Assembly: GCA_023409735.1 (NCBI GenBank) | Contig: JAEYRB010000050.1 | Location: forward strand, 1 to 64,000 | Length of the DNA: 64,000 nucleotides | Origin: Bacillota bacterium | GTDB taxonomy: Bacteria > Bacillota > Clostridia > Acetivibrionales > DTU013 | Direction of reading: 5' to 3' | In this document: positions 43,697-53,095 of the stretch, piece by piece | How positions within the stretch are numbered: the stretch's first letter is position 1 | Layout of the letters: the number at the start of each line of letters is the position of its first letter | Position numbers and translations under genes: made by a program | The notes under the pieces: model-generated | What the model saw: only the letters and a program-made list of their open reading frames with translations | The model's database searches: none | Told to the model about the DNA's origin: nothing

Positions 43697-44780
43697 ACTT
43701 CTCACTCTCCCTCCTTTTTCGCAGCATATCAATAAATGCTTCAATACGCGTCATGTAGCCCGCTTCGCCTGTCATTTCATCAATGATCAGCGTAAGAACA
43801 GGAATTCCAAGCTCATTTTCAATGGATGGAATAATGCTCTCAGCAACGATTTCGGGCATGCATGAAAACGGAAATATCTGAATAACTCCGTCATACATGT
43901 CCTGAGCATACAATACGGTATGACCCAAGGTTTCCTGTGCATGCCCGCCTATCATCTTTCCCAGCCAAGGCTTGGCAGCGGCTGCATATTCAAGATCTCT
44001 GGGCAGATGCAGTCCCTTTTTAATAATATGCTCAATAATCCAGTTACTCACCGTCACCTTTCTGTCAACCTCTACACCCATAAGCCCAAGCTTTTCTTGA
44101 ATTTCGAAGCTGGCAAACTGTTCTATACCGGTGTATATTTCGCCTACAATGCCTACCTTAAGAGGACTTTCTGACATATTCACAGGAACCTTCAGCAATT
44201 TTGCTCCGGTTTCTTCAATTAAAGCTGATAATCGCTTGATTCCAGCTGTATGAAGGGCATCATTTTTGAATTTTCTATATATTTCATCCACACTTCCCTT
44301 TTTCATTTCAACCGCTCTCTTTTTGAATGACAACGCTTCAATTTCATCCACTGCCTTTGCTATTTTAGCTGTTTTTACAGCAATTGCGGGTATCTTCGCC
44401 AACCCTGATGTACCTGTTATCAACTTGATCTTGCCTATAAGCTCCCACAAGTTTTCCTTTGAAAGTTCCAGCGTAATTATATCCATGGTATAACCTGCAT
44501 CCCTCAAAATTTCCTTCTGCATCTGACAATAGTATCCGAATCTGCAAGGGCCAAAGCCACCGGCCATAAGTATTGTGTCAGCTCCCATATCATGGGCCTG
44601 TATAAGGTTCCCTATGGTAAGCTTCAGAGGAAGGCACGACATTTCAGGTACATATTTCGATCCCAGTTCAAGTGTCCTGTTGCTGTTGAATGGGGGGATC
44701 ACATAATCAGCGCCAAACTCATCAAGCATTGCTTTTATGCATATATAGGTATTACCCAAGTGCGGGAATGTTATCTTCAT
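43665..44780 (-). CDS. CoA-dehydratase activase-related protein (DUF2229 type), second
   Basis: 371 residues. It contains conserved segments of the second half of large 2-hydroxyacyl-CoA dehydratase activators, such as PEMSCLPLKLTIGN, GGFGPCRFGYYCQMQ, and FPFSCMPEIVAESIIPSIENELGIPVLTLIIDEMTGEAGYMTRIEAF. Cys in SCLP, GPCRFGYYC and SCMP probably bind an Fe-S cluster. It overlaps the preceding gene by 29 bases and the activase gene by about 32, so translation is coupled. Exact substrate or partner dehydratase is not in the window. Confidence 0.85.
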   Translation of the reverse strand: MKITFPHLGNTYICIKAMLDEFGADYVIPPFNSNRTLELGSKYVPEMSCLPLKLTIGNLIQAHDMGADTILMAGGFGPCRFGYYCQMQKEILRDAGYTMDIITLELSKENLWELIGKIKLITGTSGLAKIPAIAVKTAKIAKAVDEIEALSFKKRAVEMKKGSVDEIYRKFKNDALHTAGIKRLSALIEETGAKLLKVPVNMSESPLKVGIVGEIYTGIEQFASFEIQEKLGLMGVEVDRKVTVSNWIIEHIIKKGLHLPRDLEYAAAAKPWLGKMIGGHAQETLGHTVLYAQDMYDGVIQIFPFSCMPEIVAESIIPSIENELGIPVLTLIIDEMTGEAGYMTRIEAFIDMLRKRRESEKYEGGWLLSWN

Positions 44781-46074
44781 ACGTCCCTCTCCACCTCAGC
44801 ATGTCAACAAAGGCTTCCAGCCTTGTATTAAAGCCGGCCTCTCCTGAATGCTCATCTATTGTAATATTTATGAAGGGTATTTGACTTTCCCTTCTTAGCT
44901 GTCTCTCTATAAAATCATTAACAAAAGAATCAATGCCGCAGCCAAAGCTTGTTAGAAATATCATTCCACTGATATTCCCTTCCAATGCCAAATGAAGTGA
45001 TGATCCATACGCATTTCTTCCATAGTTCCAGAACATAGGCTTATCAAGCCTTGATGCCTGCTTGTTAATATCGTCTTGACAAACCATTTCAATAGTAACT
45101 ACATCGATATTGAATTTTTGCAGTTTGTTGATTATATCCATGCTCACATATTTGTCATAAACAGTATAAGGATGCCCAATAAGCGCTATTCTCGGCTTAT
45201 CGGCGCTGACGCTTGCGTATAGCTCCTCTGTCATTTCGGTAATTGCTGTTTCATCATCGCCAGCTATTATTTTCTCTGAAGTGGTCATGCTATTGTCTAT
45301 AGTTTTATCAGATGCAGCTGATGCTGTTTGGATTGCTTCTGAAAATGTACCTTTTCCTGTTTCAGCAAATGCTTTAGATGCTGCAGATGGTGTGTTTTCT
45401 GAATGTGTGCCTGTATCAGCTTTGTCAATTACTTCAGTACCTACTGCTATACCTTCTGAATGTGTGCTTGCCCCCTTTTCAAAAGAAGCTTTCAAAGCTG
45501 CTTGAACACTGTCTGAATACATATTTTCATCAACTTTACCAGATTCTCTTGAAGCTGCTCGGATGTTTACTTCAAAGGTTGGAAGTTTACCTTGCATTTC
45601 TTTTGATCTTATACTTTTATAGCCGTTCAAGGCATTTACAAACGCGGCTTTTGCAGCACCCTTGCTGATTCCCAGAAGCATTCCTGTTTCTATGGCTGCT
45701 TTTATTGCACCCTTGCCGGATCGTCTCATATTTATTTCTGTATCGATAATAGGCGGAAGTTTCTTTATAGTATGCCTTATCATGTCCGGCAACCCACCAA
45801 ACTCAGGACATATATATTCCATTTTTGATACGCTTGTAAGTCTGGGAATAAAAATATAATCAACCCTATCTATCAAATTGATTACATGTCCATGAAACAC
45901 CTTTACAGGCAGGCATGCTTCATCAACGCAGTTCTTTACTCCATCGTCTAGAATTTGTTTGTTGGTAGGATCAGAAACAATGACCTCCATACCAATCTCT
46001 TTGAAAAACTTGTCCCATAAATATATGTATTTATAATAAAATAAGCTCCTTGGTATTCCTATAATTTTTCTCAC
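44752..46074 (-). CDS. CoA-dehydratase activase-related protein (DUF2229 type), first, with low-complexity insert
   Basis: 440 residues. Start is GTG after GAGGTG. N-terminal IGIPRSLFYYKYIYLWDKFF and NCVDEACLPVKVFHGHVINL are conserved; residues about 293-440 resume the family pattern (ALIGHPYTVYDKYVS, FLTSFGCGIDSFVNDF, INITIDEHSGEAGFNTRLEAF). Between them, residues about 162-292 are a Ser/Thr/Ala/Glu-rich stretch with recurring THSE/TFSE motifs, absent from a normal fold and probably disordered. It is the first of the three coupled activator genes. Confidence 0.85.
   Translation of the reverse strand: MRKIIGIPRSLFYYKYIYLWDKFFKEIGMEVIVSDPTNKQILDDGVKNCVDEACLPVKVFHGHVINLIDRVDYIFIPRLTSVSKMEYICPEFGGLPDMIRHTIKKLPPIIDTEINMRRSGKGAIKAAIETGMLLGISKGAAKAAFVNALNGYKSIRSKEMQGKLPTFEVNIRAASRESGKVDENMYSDSVQAALKASFEKGASTHSEGIAVGTEVIDKADTGTHSENTPSAASKAFAETGKGTFSEAIQTASAASDKTIDNSMTTSEKIIAGDDETAITEMTEELYASVSADKPRIALIGHPYTVYDKYVSMDIINKLQKFNIDVVTIEMVCQDDINKQASRLDKPMFWNYGRNAYGSSLHLALEGNISGMIFLTSFGCGIDSFVNDFIERQLRRESQIPFINITIDEHSGEAGFNTRLEAFVDMLRWRGTYEDNIPALG
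45199..45591 (-). repeat. Low-complexity insert coding segment
   Basis: About 130 codons of Ser/Ala/Thr/Glu/Lys-rich sequence inside the first activator gene, with repeated short motifs such as STHSEG, GTHSEN and GTFSEA. Confidence 0.75.
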
Positions 46075-46612
46075 TCGGATGACACCTCGATTAAACCTGC
46101 TGAATAACGCTGTAACTCATCCTAGTATTAACATATAAGCATGTGAATTATACGTATAGCTTTCCATGCAGATGATCGCAATAAATAAGCAAAAGGCTCT
46201 ATCAACAGCCAATGTATCAGGCATATTTATATTATTATACTTTTACTATTTATTCATTTAACCTCTTACATTAGTACAAAACACATCCAAGTACCCATCA
46301 TCAAGTGCCAAACTCATATTTTTATATGGAACAGAACAATGTCTGTCCGCTTTATACACTTGCATAATTTCGGGCGATAACGAAAGATTTCGAACCGCCG
46401 GGCGATTACTTTTGATACTTGAAATTACTTATTTCACGCAAAATAGCCGCCTGCTTTGTAGTTCAATAAGCAAACGGCTTCTTACACATGCTGATTATTT
46501 TAAGAGAATATAGATGCAAAGCTATAGCCCCATGGGCCATTTGACTATTTGATTATGTATGGATAATACGCAGCCTATAATCTGTAAAGATGTGAAGTTA
46601 TCATAATGCAGA
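46075..46612. other. Intergenic region
   Basis: About 540 AT-rich bases, no gene seen. A hairpin with AGCCG/CGGCT and CTGCTT/AAGCA arms lies at 46445-46479 and may end transcription. Confidence 0.4.
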
Positions 46613-47572
46613 TTATGCTTCTTTGCTGCGTACCTTAATTGGTACATAAATGTCAAGCTGATGGTAGCCAAGCGCAGCCTTAATCTCATGGGTTGGATTT
46701 ACCATATGGCAGAGTGTCCGATGGCCAGGTCGTTCGTCAAGCTCAAACCCGCTGGTTTCCACCCATTTTTTAATACCTTCATAAACTCTTCCGTTTATGT
46801 CGTCATCTCCATCCACAGACATAGCGGCTGCATACAGTCCACCTTTGAACTCTATCATTTCATATGGCTTTACGTCTGCTTCCGTTACCCAGTCTTCAAC
46901 AGCCCAAATCCAAACTGCCCTCATATCTTCCTCAAACGAAAGAAAATCGGGTGAACCATATATTAGCTTTTTGACTAAATGGTTGTGTTCCTCCTGCCAC
47001 TGCTGAAAAGTACCAAAAACATTGTCCATAGTGTCAAGCCCAGACGAAAACGCCTTGAATGGGTTAATTTGAATTATTCTGACCTCAGGAGCTCTTTTCA
47101 TCTTTTCAGTTACATCAAATAGCCGATTCTTATTAGATGGATTGCCGTCATATGAGACATTAACAAGCTGTCCTTCAATTTCCTTAGCCTTTTCATAGAG
47201 CATCTTCACATCAGAATCTCTGCTGAAATCAGCCTTCTCTATCTGGTGGATAAACTCCAGAACAATCTCCTTCAACTCATGTAGAAGAGCAACTTCGCCA
47301 TCAATATCATTTACCTTTTTGCCCAGCACCTCCAAAACGGCCTCGGAGCCAGAGGTACTGAATATACGTTGAATATCCTTGATACTGATGTTCAGCTTAC
47401 GTAAAATTAAGATCTGTTCTAGTCTTTTAACGGCAATTTCATCATAGAGCCTGTACGCATAATCGCTGCTTCTGGTGCTTGTTATCAGCCCCATATCCTC
47501 ATAATAGCGCAGCGTGCGGGCGGATATGTCATACTTGGACGACACATCCCTGATTTTAATTAGTTCGTTCAC
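46613..47572 (-). CDS. MerR-family regulator with GyrI-like effector domain
   Basis: 319 residues. N-terminal winged helix (IRDVSSKYDISARTLRYYEDMGLITSTR), a coiled linker (90-130), and a C-terminal about 165-residue GyrI-like/BmrR-type effector-binding domain (FKAFSSGLDTMDNVFG, GGLYAAAMSVDGDD, LGYHQLDIYVPIKV). Such proteins sense amphiphilic drugs or peptides. GTG start with AGGAGG upstream. No efflux gene is adjacent, so the target is unknown; a VOC-fold protein lies just upstream on the same strand. Confidence 0.88.
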   Translation of the reverse strand: MNELIKIRDVSSKYDISARTLRYYEDMGLITSTRSSDYAYRLYDEIAVKRLEQILILRKLNISIKDIQRIFSTSGSEAVLEVLGKKVNDIDGEVALLHELKEIVLEFIHQIEKADFSRDSDVKMLYEKAKEIEGQLVNVSYDGNPSNKNRLFDVTEKMKRAPEVRIIQINPFKAFSSGLDTMDNVFGTFQQWQEEHNHLVKKLIYGSPDFLSFEEDMRAVWIWAVEDWVTEADVKPYEMIEFKGGLYAAAMSVDGDDDINGRVYEGIKKWVETSGFELDERPGHRTLCHMVNPTHEIKAALGYHQLDIYVPIKVRSKEA

Positions 47573-47698
47573 GGTAATCCTCCTTGTCGCTGGTTTACAT
47601 TAAGTATAAACGCTTCCCCAACGACAGAGTCAATAGAGAAAATTGAAATTAATATTAGCAGGGTACAGAATACATAAAATGACCTTCGTAATACTTTA

Positions 47699-48100
47699 CT
47701 AAGAAATTAATTGCCAACGGATACCAAAACGGTCTTCCACCGAGCCATACATTGGACTAAAGAATTGAGGACCAAGCTCAACAAAAACTTTACCGTTTTC
47801 CTTTAAAATATTGAACGCTTTGCATACGTCATCGCCTGAATCAAGGAACACATTTAAAACAATTGTGTTTCCGGCGATAATCTCATTTGGCTTACTATCG
47901 CTCATGTTGACACGGCTTCCACATATAGTAAGCTCCGCGTGCATTACTTTGTTCTGTTCATCCTCTGAAATTGTTATGCCCGAGTCAGGCGGTGCGTTAC
48001 GGTAATAATCAATAGAATTAACCGTCATGTTAAAAGCTTTTTGATATAATGCAATCGCTTCGGCACAATTGCCGGGAAAATGAATTGCCGGTGAAATCAT
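47699..48100 (-). CDS. VOC-superfamily PhnB-like protein
   Basis: 133-residue glyoxalase/dioxygenase-fold protein. ISPAIHFPGNCAEAIALYQKAF and FSPMYGSVEDRFGIRWQLIS are the conserved ends of the PhnB-like subgroup. Small proteins of this group lack known activity; metal ligands are incomplete. Ribosome site AGGAGG. Alone between MerR and repressor genes. Confidence 0.85.
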   Translation of the reverse strand: MISPAIHFPGNCAEAIALYQKAFNMTVNSIDYYRNAPPDSGITISEDEQNKVMHAELTICGSRVNMSDSKPNEIIAGNTIVLNVFLDSGDDVCKAFNILKENGKVFVELGPQFFSPMYGSVEDRFGIRWQLIS

Positions 48101-48470
48101 GGAGAAACCTCCTATTTTTTATTAATGTATACATTTTACTTTGTTTTTAAATTTTACCATCTTGAAAATCAGGCATATTACATATGTACTTTTGTGTGAA
48201 GCTAAACCGAAATTGCCTTGAAATCATAGATATCATATCAAAAAAAGTCTGCTCGCTAAAATCAGTTCTATGCACAAAACGGCTCTATAGCAAGTACTCG
48301 AAAATAACCTCAGCAAGGGAATTATACCATGCATATATATTCAATTCCAGTATTTATATATTGTATTTTTTCATCATTCAATTAAAAGCCACTGACTCTA
48401 TCAAATAAACAAAGCAAACAGATTCTGTTCTGTCACAACAAATAATCATACATGTTAGTTAGTTAATCAC
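48101..48470. other. Intergenic region
   Basis: 370 AT-rich bases, nothing recognised. Confidence 0.35.
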
Positions 48471-48974
48471 TCATTCCTCCGGTGTTATAAGCTTTTCATC
48501 CTGATAATACTCCGCTTTAAAATTTCGAAAGCTATCTGCAACTGAAGGTGTCGCGTCCAAAAATCTATTGAGTAGATCTATGTTCTTAAGTGTGTTAATA
48601 CTTATGTTGTGCTCAATAAGCTCTGTTTCTATAAGCAGATTTTCGGATATTCCAATGCTTTTTAAAAACTTTTCAATGATATTATGTCTCAGCAGCAAAA
48701 ACTTGCCGTACTTCTTCCCCTTATCAGTTAATGATATTATTCCATATCGCTTATAATCAACGTATCCAAGCTCTGTAAGCTTCTGGACCATCCTGGTCGA
48801 AGATGAAGGTTTTACGTTAAGCATCTCTGACAGAGTATTTATGCGCATATACCCCTCTTCCCTGACATTTCTATATATCATTTCAAGGTAATCCTCCATG
48901 GACGAGGTCAGAGGCTTATCATCCTGGGTAAGCAGCTGGTATCCCCGTACTGTATGAAAATCCTTCTGCTCCAT
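48471..48974 (-). CDS. DtxR/MntR-family metal-dependent repressor
   Basis: About 167 residues. Winged helix INTLSEMLNVKPSSSTRMVQKLTELGYVDYKRYGIISLTDKG (about 40-81) follows the metal-ligand helix SSMEDYLEMIYR. The C-terminal dimerisation part has further ligands in RHNIIEKFL and ETELIEHNIS, as in MntR. There is no SH3-like third domain. It is transcribed away from feoAB with a candidate operator between them, so it probably represses ferrous-iron uptake when Fe(II) or Mn(II) is present. The start has GCAGG upstream; the exact first codon is moderately sure. Confidence 0.9.
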   Translation of the reverse strand: MEQKDFHTVRGYQLLTQDDKPLTSSMEDYLEMIYRNVREEGYMRINTLSEMLNVKPSSSTRMVQKLTELGYVDYKRYGIISLTDKGKKYGKFLLLRHNIIEKFLKSIGISENLLIETELIEHNISINTLKNIDLLNRFLDATPSVADSFRNFKAEYYQDEKLITPEE

Positions 48975-49048
48975 AATCAATACCTGCTTTTTTATAATTC
49001 TCTTATTATCTACTATATTCGTAACAATCAAAATTTAACATTCATATA

Positions 49049-49062
49049 TTAGTCTAGGATAA
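49049..49062. promoter_or_regulatory. Candidate DtxR/MntR operator
   Basis: Imperfect palindrome TTAGTCTAGGATAA in the feo/dtxR divergent promoter region, symmetric about CTAG at 10 of 14 positions. Confidence 0.4.
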
Positions 49063-49130
49063 CAATTTTACCCGACGCTAAGGCTGTTTAATAAATGTGT
49101 CTACATAGTATATTCAGGAGGTTAACATAT

Positions 49131-49373
49131 ATGGATGATAATTGTATACCGCTAAACAGGCTGCCACTTGGAAAAAAGGCAAGAGTCCTTGCCCTTACTT
49201 GTGATGGCAGTATAAGAAGAAGGATGCTGGACCTGGGAATGATCTCTGATACAATGATTGAAGCCCTTCAAAAAAGCCCGTCAGGTGACCCGACTGCCTA
49301 TCATATTCGTGGAGCAGTCATTGCCCTGCGTTCGGAAGAAGCATGTAAGATATTAGTTGAAGCACACAGCTAG
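49131..49373 (+). CDS. feoA: Ferrous iron transport protein A
   Basis: 80-residue SH3-like protein (PLGKKARVLALTCDGSIRRRMLDLGMISDTMIEAL, with ending GAVIALRSEEACKILV) that supports FeoB. The start chosen has AGGAGG; a start 12 codons earlier lacks one. 21 bases before feoB; promoter probably under the divergent metal repressor. Confidence 0.95.
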   Translation: MDDNCIPLNRLPLGKKARVLALTCDGSIRRRMLDLGMISDTMIEALQKSPSGDPTAYHIRGAVIALRSEEACKILVEAHS

Positions 49374-49394
49374 TTTTTATGGAGGGAAGTCAGC

Positions 49395-51611
49395 ATGGGA
49401 CTTACTAAGCAATCCACAGGCCTTAGTGCACTCGGCAGCGAACTGAAAATAGAGAAGCAATCACCTGACGATAAAGTAATTGCACTGGCAGGTAATCCAA
49501 ATGTAGGGAAAAGCACGGTTTTTAACAGCTTGACAGGACTTAACCAGCATACCGGCAACTGGCCGGGCAAAACAGTTACAAATGCCCAAGGCAGATACAA
49601 GTATAATGACAGACAATTTATATTAGTGGACATTCCCGGTACTTACTCACTTATGGCAAACTCTGCTGAAGAAGAAGTTGCAAGGGACTTTGTATGCTTC
49701 GGAAGACCTGACACAGTAGTCGTGGTTGCTGATGCAACCTGCCTGGAGCGAAACCTGAACCTTATCCTTCAGTTACTTGAGATTACTAATAATGTCGTAG
49801 TTTGCCTCAATCTTGTTGATGAAGCTAGAAGGAAAAAGATCGTTATAAACAGCGATGAACTGTCCCGGCAACTTGGAGTTCAGGTAATTCCAACAGTTGC
49901 CCGCTGTGGTGACGGACTTAAAGAATTAATGGCTGCTGTATATAATGTCTCATGTAATAATTCAAATTCAAATACAATAAAAGTCTCGGGGGCATCAAGC
50001 CCTCCTGGGCTTTTTACTATAAGTCCTCAGTCAACGCCATTAATAAAAATAACATATGACAATGCTATAGAAGAAGCAATAAAGCTGCTTGAGCCTGAGT
50101 TGCAAAAGCTACCCGTGCTTGATATAAATAGCCGCTGGATAGCGCTTAAGCTGTTAGACGGCGATGAAAACATAATCAAATCAATCAATAAATACCTCGG
50201 CTATAATGTCCTGGGCATTATTGAGCTGTCAGAGCTTTTGGCACAAGCAAAGAAGCTGCTTAACGAAAGCGGTATACAATCTGAGCAATTTCGAGATAAG
50301 GTTGTTACGACTCTTGTTAAAACTGCTGAGGACATTTGCAGCAATTGTGTTACCTTCGGTAATAAACAATATAACCTTACAGATAGGAGAATCGACCGGA
50401 TACTGACGTCGCGGCTCTTTGGAATACCTGCTATGCTTTGCCTGTTATCCATAATTTTTTATTTAACTATATCGGGAGCCAATTATCCTTCTGAGCTTTT
50501 ATCTAAGCTGTTTTTCTATATACAAGATAAGCTGACAGAGCTTTTTACATTGGTCAGCGCTCCTGATTGGCTTCATGGTATTCTGGTGCTTGGTATGTAT
50601 CGTACATTAGCCTGGGTGGTAGCAGTGATGCTGCCCCCAATGGCCATCTTTTTCCCTCTGTTTACAATTTTGGAGGATCTGGGCTATTTGCCCAGAATTG
50701 CTTTTAACCTTGATAATTTTTTTAAAAAGGCTTGTGCCTGCGGAAAGCAAGCCTTGACCATGTGCATGGGTTTCGGCTGCAATGCCGCAGGAATAGTGGG
50801 CTGCAGGATAATTGATTCACCAAGAGAAAGACTGATCGCAATTCTTACAAACGTTTTTGTCCCATGCAACGGCCGTTTTCCGACCCTTATAACAATAGGC
50901 ACAATTTTTATAGGGGGAACCATAGGCGGGGCCTTCAGATCTCTTGTTTCCACACTTACCCTTACAGGCGTTGTGCTGCTTGGAATCATTATGACCTTGC
51001 TTATATCCCGATTATTGTCAAAAACGCTGTTAAAAGGACTTCCTTCTTCGTTCACTCTGGAGCTTCCTCCCTATCGCAAGCCTCAGCTTGGGCGAATTAT
51101 AATCAGGTCCATATTTGACAGGACATTGTTCGTCCTAGGACGTGCTGCTGCTGTAGCAGCTCCGGCAGGGCTTGTAATATGGCTGATGTCTAATATTACG
51201 GTAAACGAGATAAGCCTTCTTTCACATGCTGCAGGTTTCCTTGATCCCTTTGGAAGGCTGATGGGCTTGGACGGATATATAATTATGGCATTCATACTTG
51301 GTTTCCCTGCAAACGAAATTGTTGTTCCAATAATACTTATGAGCTACATGTCCTCCGGAACAATATTTGAGCTTAATAACCTCGAAGACCTCCGGCAGGT
51401 ACTTGTTGGCAATGGTTGGAATAGCCTCACCGGAATATGTGTAATGCTTTTTTCACTTATGCACTTTCCATGCTGTACTACACTTTGGACAATTAAGCGT
51501 GAGACCGAGAGTGTTAAGTGGACTCTTGCAGCCTTCGGGATACCTACCCTTGCTGGCATTACAGTATGTATACTTGTAGCCGGTGCTGCCAGGCTGTTAG
51601 GACTGGCATAA
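49395..51611 (+). CDS. feoB: Ferrous iron transport protein B
   Basis: 738-residue Fe(II) importer. G-domain: GNPNVGKST (G1), DIPGTYS (G3), NLVDE (G4), at about 29-150; helical insertion domain to about 280; then the membrane region with two Gate motifs and Cys such as KKACACGKQALTMCMGFGCNAAGIVGCRI and FPCNG-type VPCNGRFPTL. Ribosome site TGGAGGG. A copy of the dispersed repeat at 50007-50050 lies in the G-to-helical linker (about residues 205-219) and is translated (GLFTISPQSTPLIKI). It is in frame, so the protein should remain functional. Confidence 0.97.
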   Translation: MGLTKQSTGLSALGSELKIEKQSPDDKVIALAGNPNVGKSTVFNSLTGLNQHTGNWPGKTVTNAQGRYKYNDRQFILVDIPGTYSLMANSAEEEVARDFVCFGRPDTVVVVADATCLERNLNLILQLLEITNNVVVCLNLVDEARRKKIVINSDELSRQLGVQVIPTVARCGDGLKELMAAVYNVSCNNSNSNTIKVSGASSPPGLFTISPQSTPLIKITYDNAIEEAIKLLEPELQKLPVLDINSRWIALKLLDGDENIIKSINKYLGYNVLGIIELSELLAQAKKLLNESGIQSEQFRDKVVTTLVKTAEDICSNCVTFGNKQYNLTDRRIDRILTSRLFGIPAMLCLLSIIFYLTISGANYPSELLSKLFFYIQDKLTELFTLVSAPDWLHGILVLGMYRTLAWVVAVMLPPMAIFFPLFTILEDLGYLPRIAFNLDNFFKKACACGKQALTMCMGFGCNAAGIVGCRIIDSPRERLIAILTNVFVPCNGRFPTLITIGTIFIGGTIGGAFRSLVSTLTLTGVVLLGIIMTLLISRLLSKTLLKGLPSSFTLELPPYRKPQLGRIIIRSIFDRTLFVLGRAAAVAAPAGLVIWLMSNITVNEISLLSHAAGFLDPFGRLMGLDGYIIMAFILGFPANEIVVPIILMSYMSSGTIFELNNLEDLRQVLVGNGWNSLTGICVMLFSLMHFPCCTTLWTIKRETESVKWTLAAFGIPTLAGITVCILVAGAARLLGLA
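50007..50050 (+). repeat. Dispersed repeat copy 3, inside feoB
   Basis: Shares GTCAACGCCATTAATAAAAA with copies at 9866 and 29672. Here it is in frame in the linker after the G-domain. Confidence 0.6.
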
Positions 51612-51647
51612 GGATTCAGTGTATTATCTGTACTGTGAACAACAACA

Positions 51648-51672
51648 AAGAGGACGGAAACCGTCCTCTTTA
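51648..51672. terminator. Terminator between feoB and fba
   Basis: AAGAGGACGG-AAA-CCGTCCTCTT, perfect 10-bp stem flanked by A's and T's; serves feoB on + and may serve the opposite side too. Confidence 0.9.
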
Positions 51673-51779
51673 TTACATACCTTAGTAAGCCAAGCTTTTT
51701 TATTATATACTTAATTTTATTACCAACCTTGATAAGCTTACCTATTATAATTCAACTTTAGCTTATCCCTACTGTATTT

Positions 51780-52709
51780 TTATGCCTTGCCATCGCAGCC
51801 AAGAACATTGATCAGCTTGTTCTTTACAAGATCCTTGATAGCCTGTCTAGCCGGTCCAAGATACTGTCTTGGGTCGAAGTGATCCGGATGCTGGTTGAAA
51901 TATTCTCTTATTGTAGCAGTCATTGCAAGCCTCAAGTCTGAGTCAATATTGATCTTGCAGACAGCCGATCTTGCAGCTTGTCTGAGCATATGCTCAGGAA
52001 CTCCCTGCGCACCGGGCATATTACCACCGTTGCTATTAATCTTTTCAACAAGCTCAGGAATAACGGAGGAAGCACCATGAAGAACTATCGGGAATCCGGG
52101 AAGTCTTCTGCTTACTTCGTCAAGTATGTCAAATCTCAGCTTAGGCTCACCCTTGAATTTGAAAGCACCGTGGCTTGTTCCGATTGCGATTGCAAGTGAA
52201 TCAACACCAGTCTTTGCAACAAATTCCTCAACCTCTTCAGGTCTTGTATAGGAAGAATCTTCAGCTGAAACATTTACATCATCCTCAACGCCTGCAAGTC
52301 TGCCGAGCTCACCTTCAACAACTGCGCCGTGAGCATGTGCATATTCAACTACCTGCTTTGTAAGCTTGATATTATCTTCGAATGAGTGCTTGGATCCATC
52401 AATCATAACAGATGTAAATCCGCCGTCAACGCAAGATTTGCACAGTTCAAAGGTATCACCATGATCCAAGTGCAAGCATATTGGAAGACCTGTTTCGATT
52501 ATTGCAGCTTCAACGAGTTTAGTAAGATATGTGTGATTAGCATACTTTCTTGCTCCAGATGAAACCTGCAGAATAAGAGGAGCATTGCATTCCTTGGCCG
52601 CCTCGGTAATACCCTGAACGATTTCCATGTTGTTTACATTGAAAGCACCGATAGCATAACCGCCCTCATAAGCTTTTTTAAACATATCGGTTGTTGTAAC
52701 TAATGGCAT
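51780..52709 (-). CDS. fba: Fructose-1,6-bisphosphate aldolase, class II
   Basis: 309-residue zinc-dependent aldolase that splits fructose-1,6-bisphosphate in glycolysis. Zinc ligands in CLHLDHGD, VEGELG and VLHGASS; the DVNVSAEDSSYTRPEEVEEF loop is typical. The start (MPLVTTTDMFKK) has AAAGGAG upstream. Monocistronic, opposite to feoB. The chain is of the usual length for clostridial class II enzymes. Confidence 0.97.
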   Translation of the reverse strand: MPLVTTTDMFKKAYEGGYAIGAFNVNNMEIVQGITEAAKECNAPLILQVSSGARKYANHTYLTKLVEAAIIETGLPICLHLDHGDTFELCKSCVDGGFTSVMIDGSKHSFEDNIKLTKQVVEYAHAHGAVVEGELGRLAGVEDDVNVSAEDSSYTRPEEVEEFVAKTGVDSLAIAIGTSHGAFKFKGEPKLRFDILDEVSRRLPGFPIVLHGASSVIPELVEKINSNGGNMPGAQGVPEHMLRQAARSAVCKINIDSDLRLAMTATIREYFNQHPDHFDPRQYLGPARQAIKDLVKNKLINVLGCDGKA

Positions 52710-53095
52710 AAAAAACAACTCCTTTATTTTAATAAGATTAATATAACCAAACGATGATAAGTTATATATTGTTATGACACATCAGCTCACAAAAAAATTT
52801 TCGACCATATAAACTTTCCATCAATTGATGTGTTTCACGAGGAGAGATATAAGCTAACCTCGTTATAAATTTATCATAATAATCTTACCATATTTATGTA
52901 CAAAATCAAGAGTTCATATTTAATCATAAAAAAAGTTAAGCAATCTTTACCATCATTTCAAGCAATCTTCCATAATTTTTATAGAATAATTATAGTGACA
53001 TTTTCTATTAATTAAGTTATAATCGCTCTGGCTATTTTTTAATGCTAATTTTTTACATTTTATGTCATAATTATATAGATTATTGAGGTGTGTAT
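52710..53095. other. Divergent promoter region fba / hydrogenase
   Basis: 385 AT-rich bases. Must contain both promoters; no clear boxes or gene. A CCTCGTTATAA stretch at 52857-52868 echoes the repeat near 41280 in inverted form. Confidence 0.35.
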
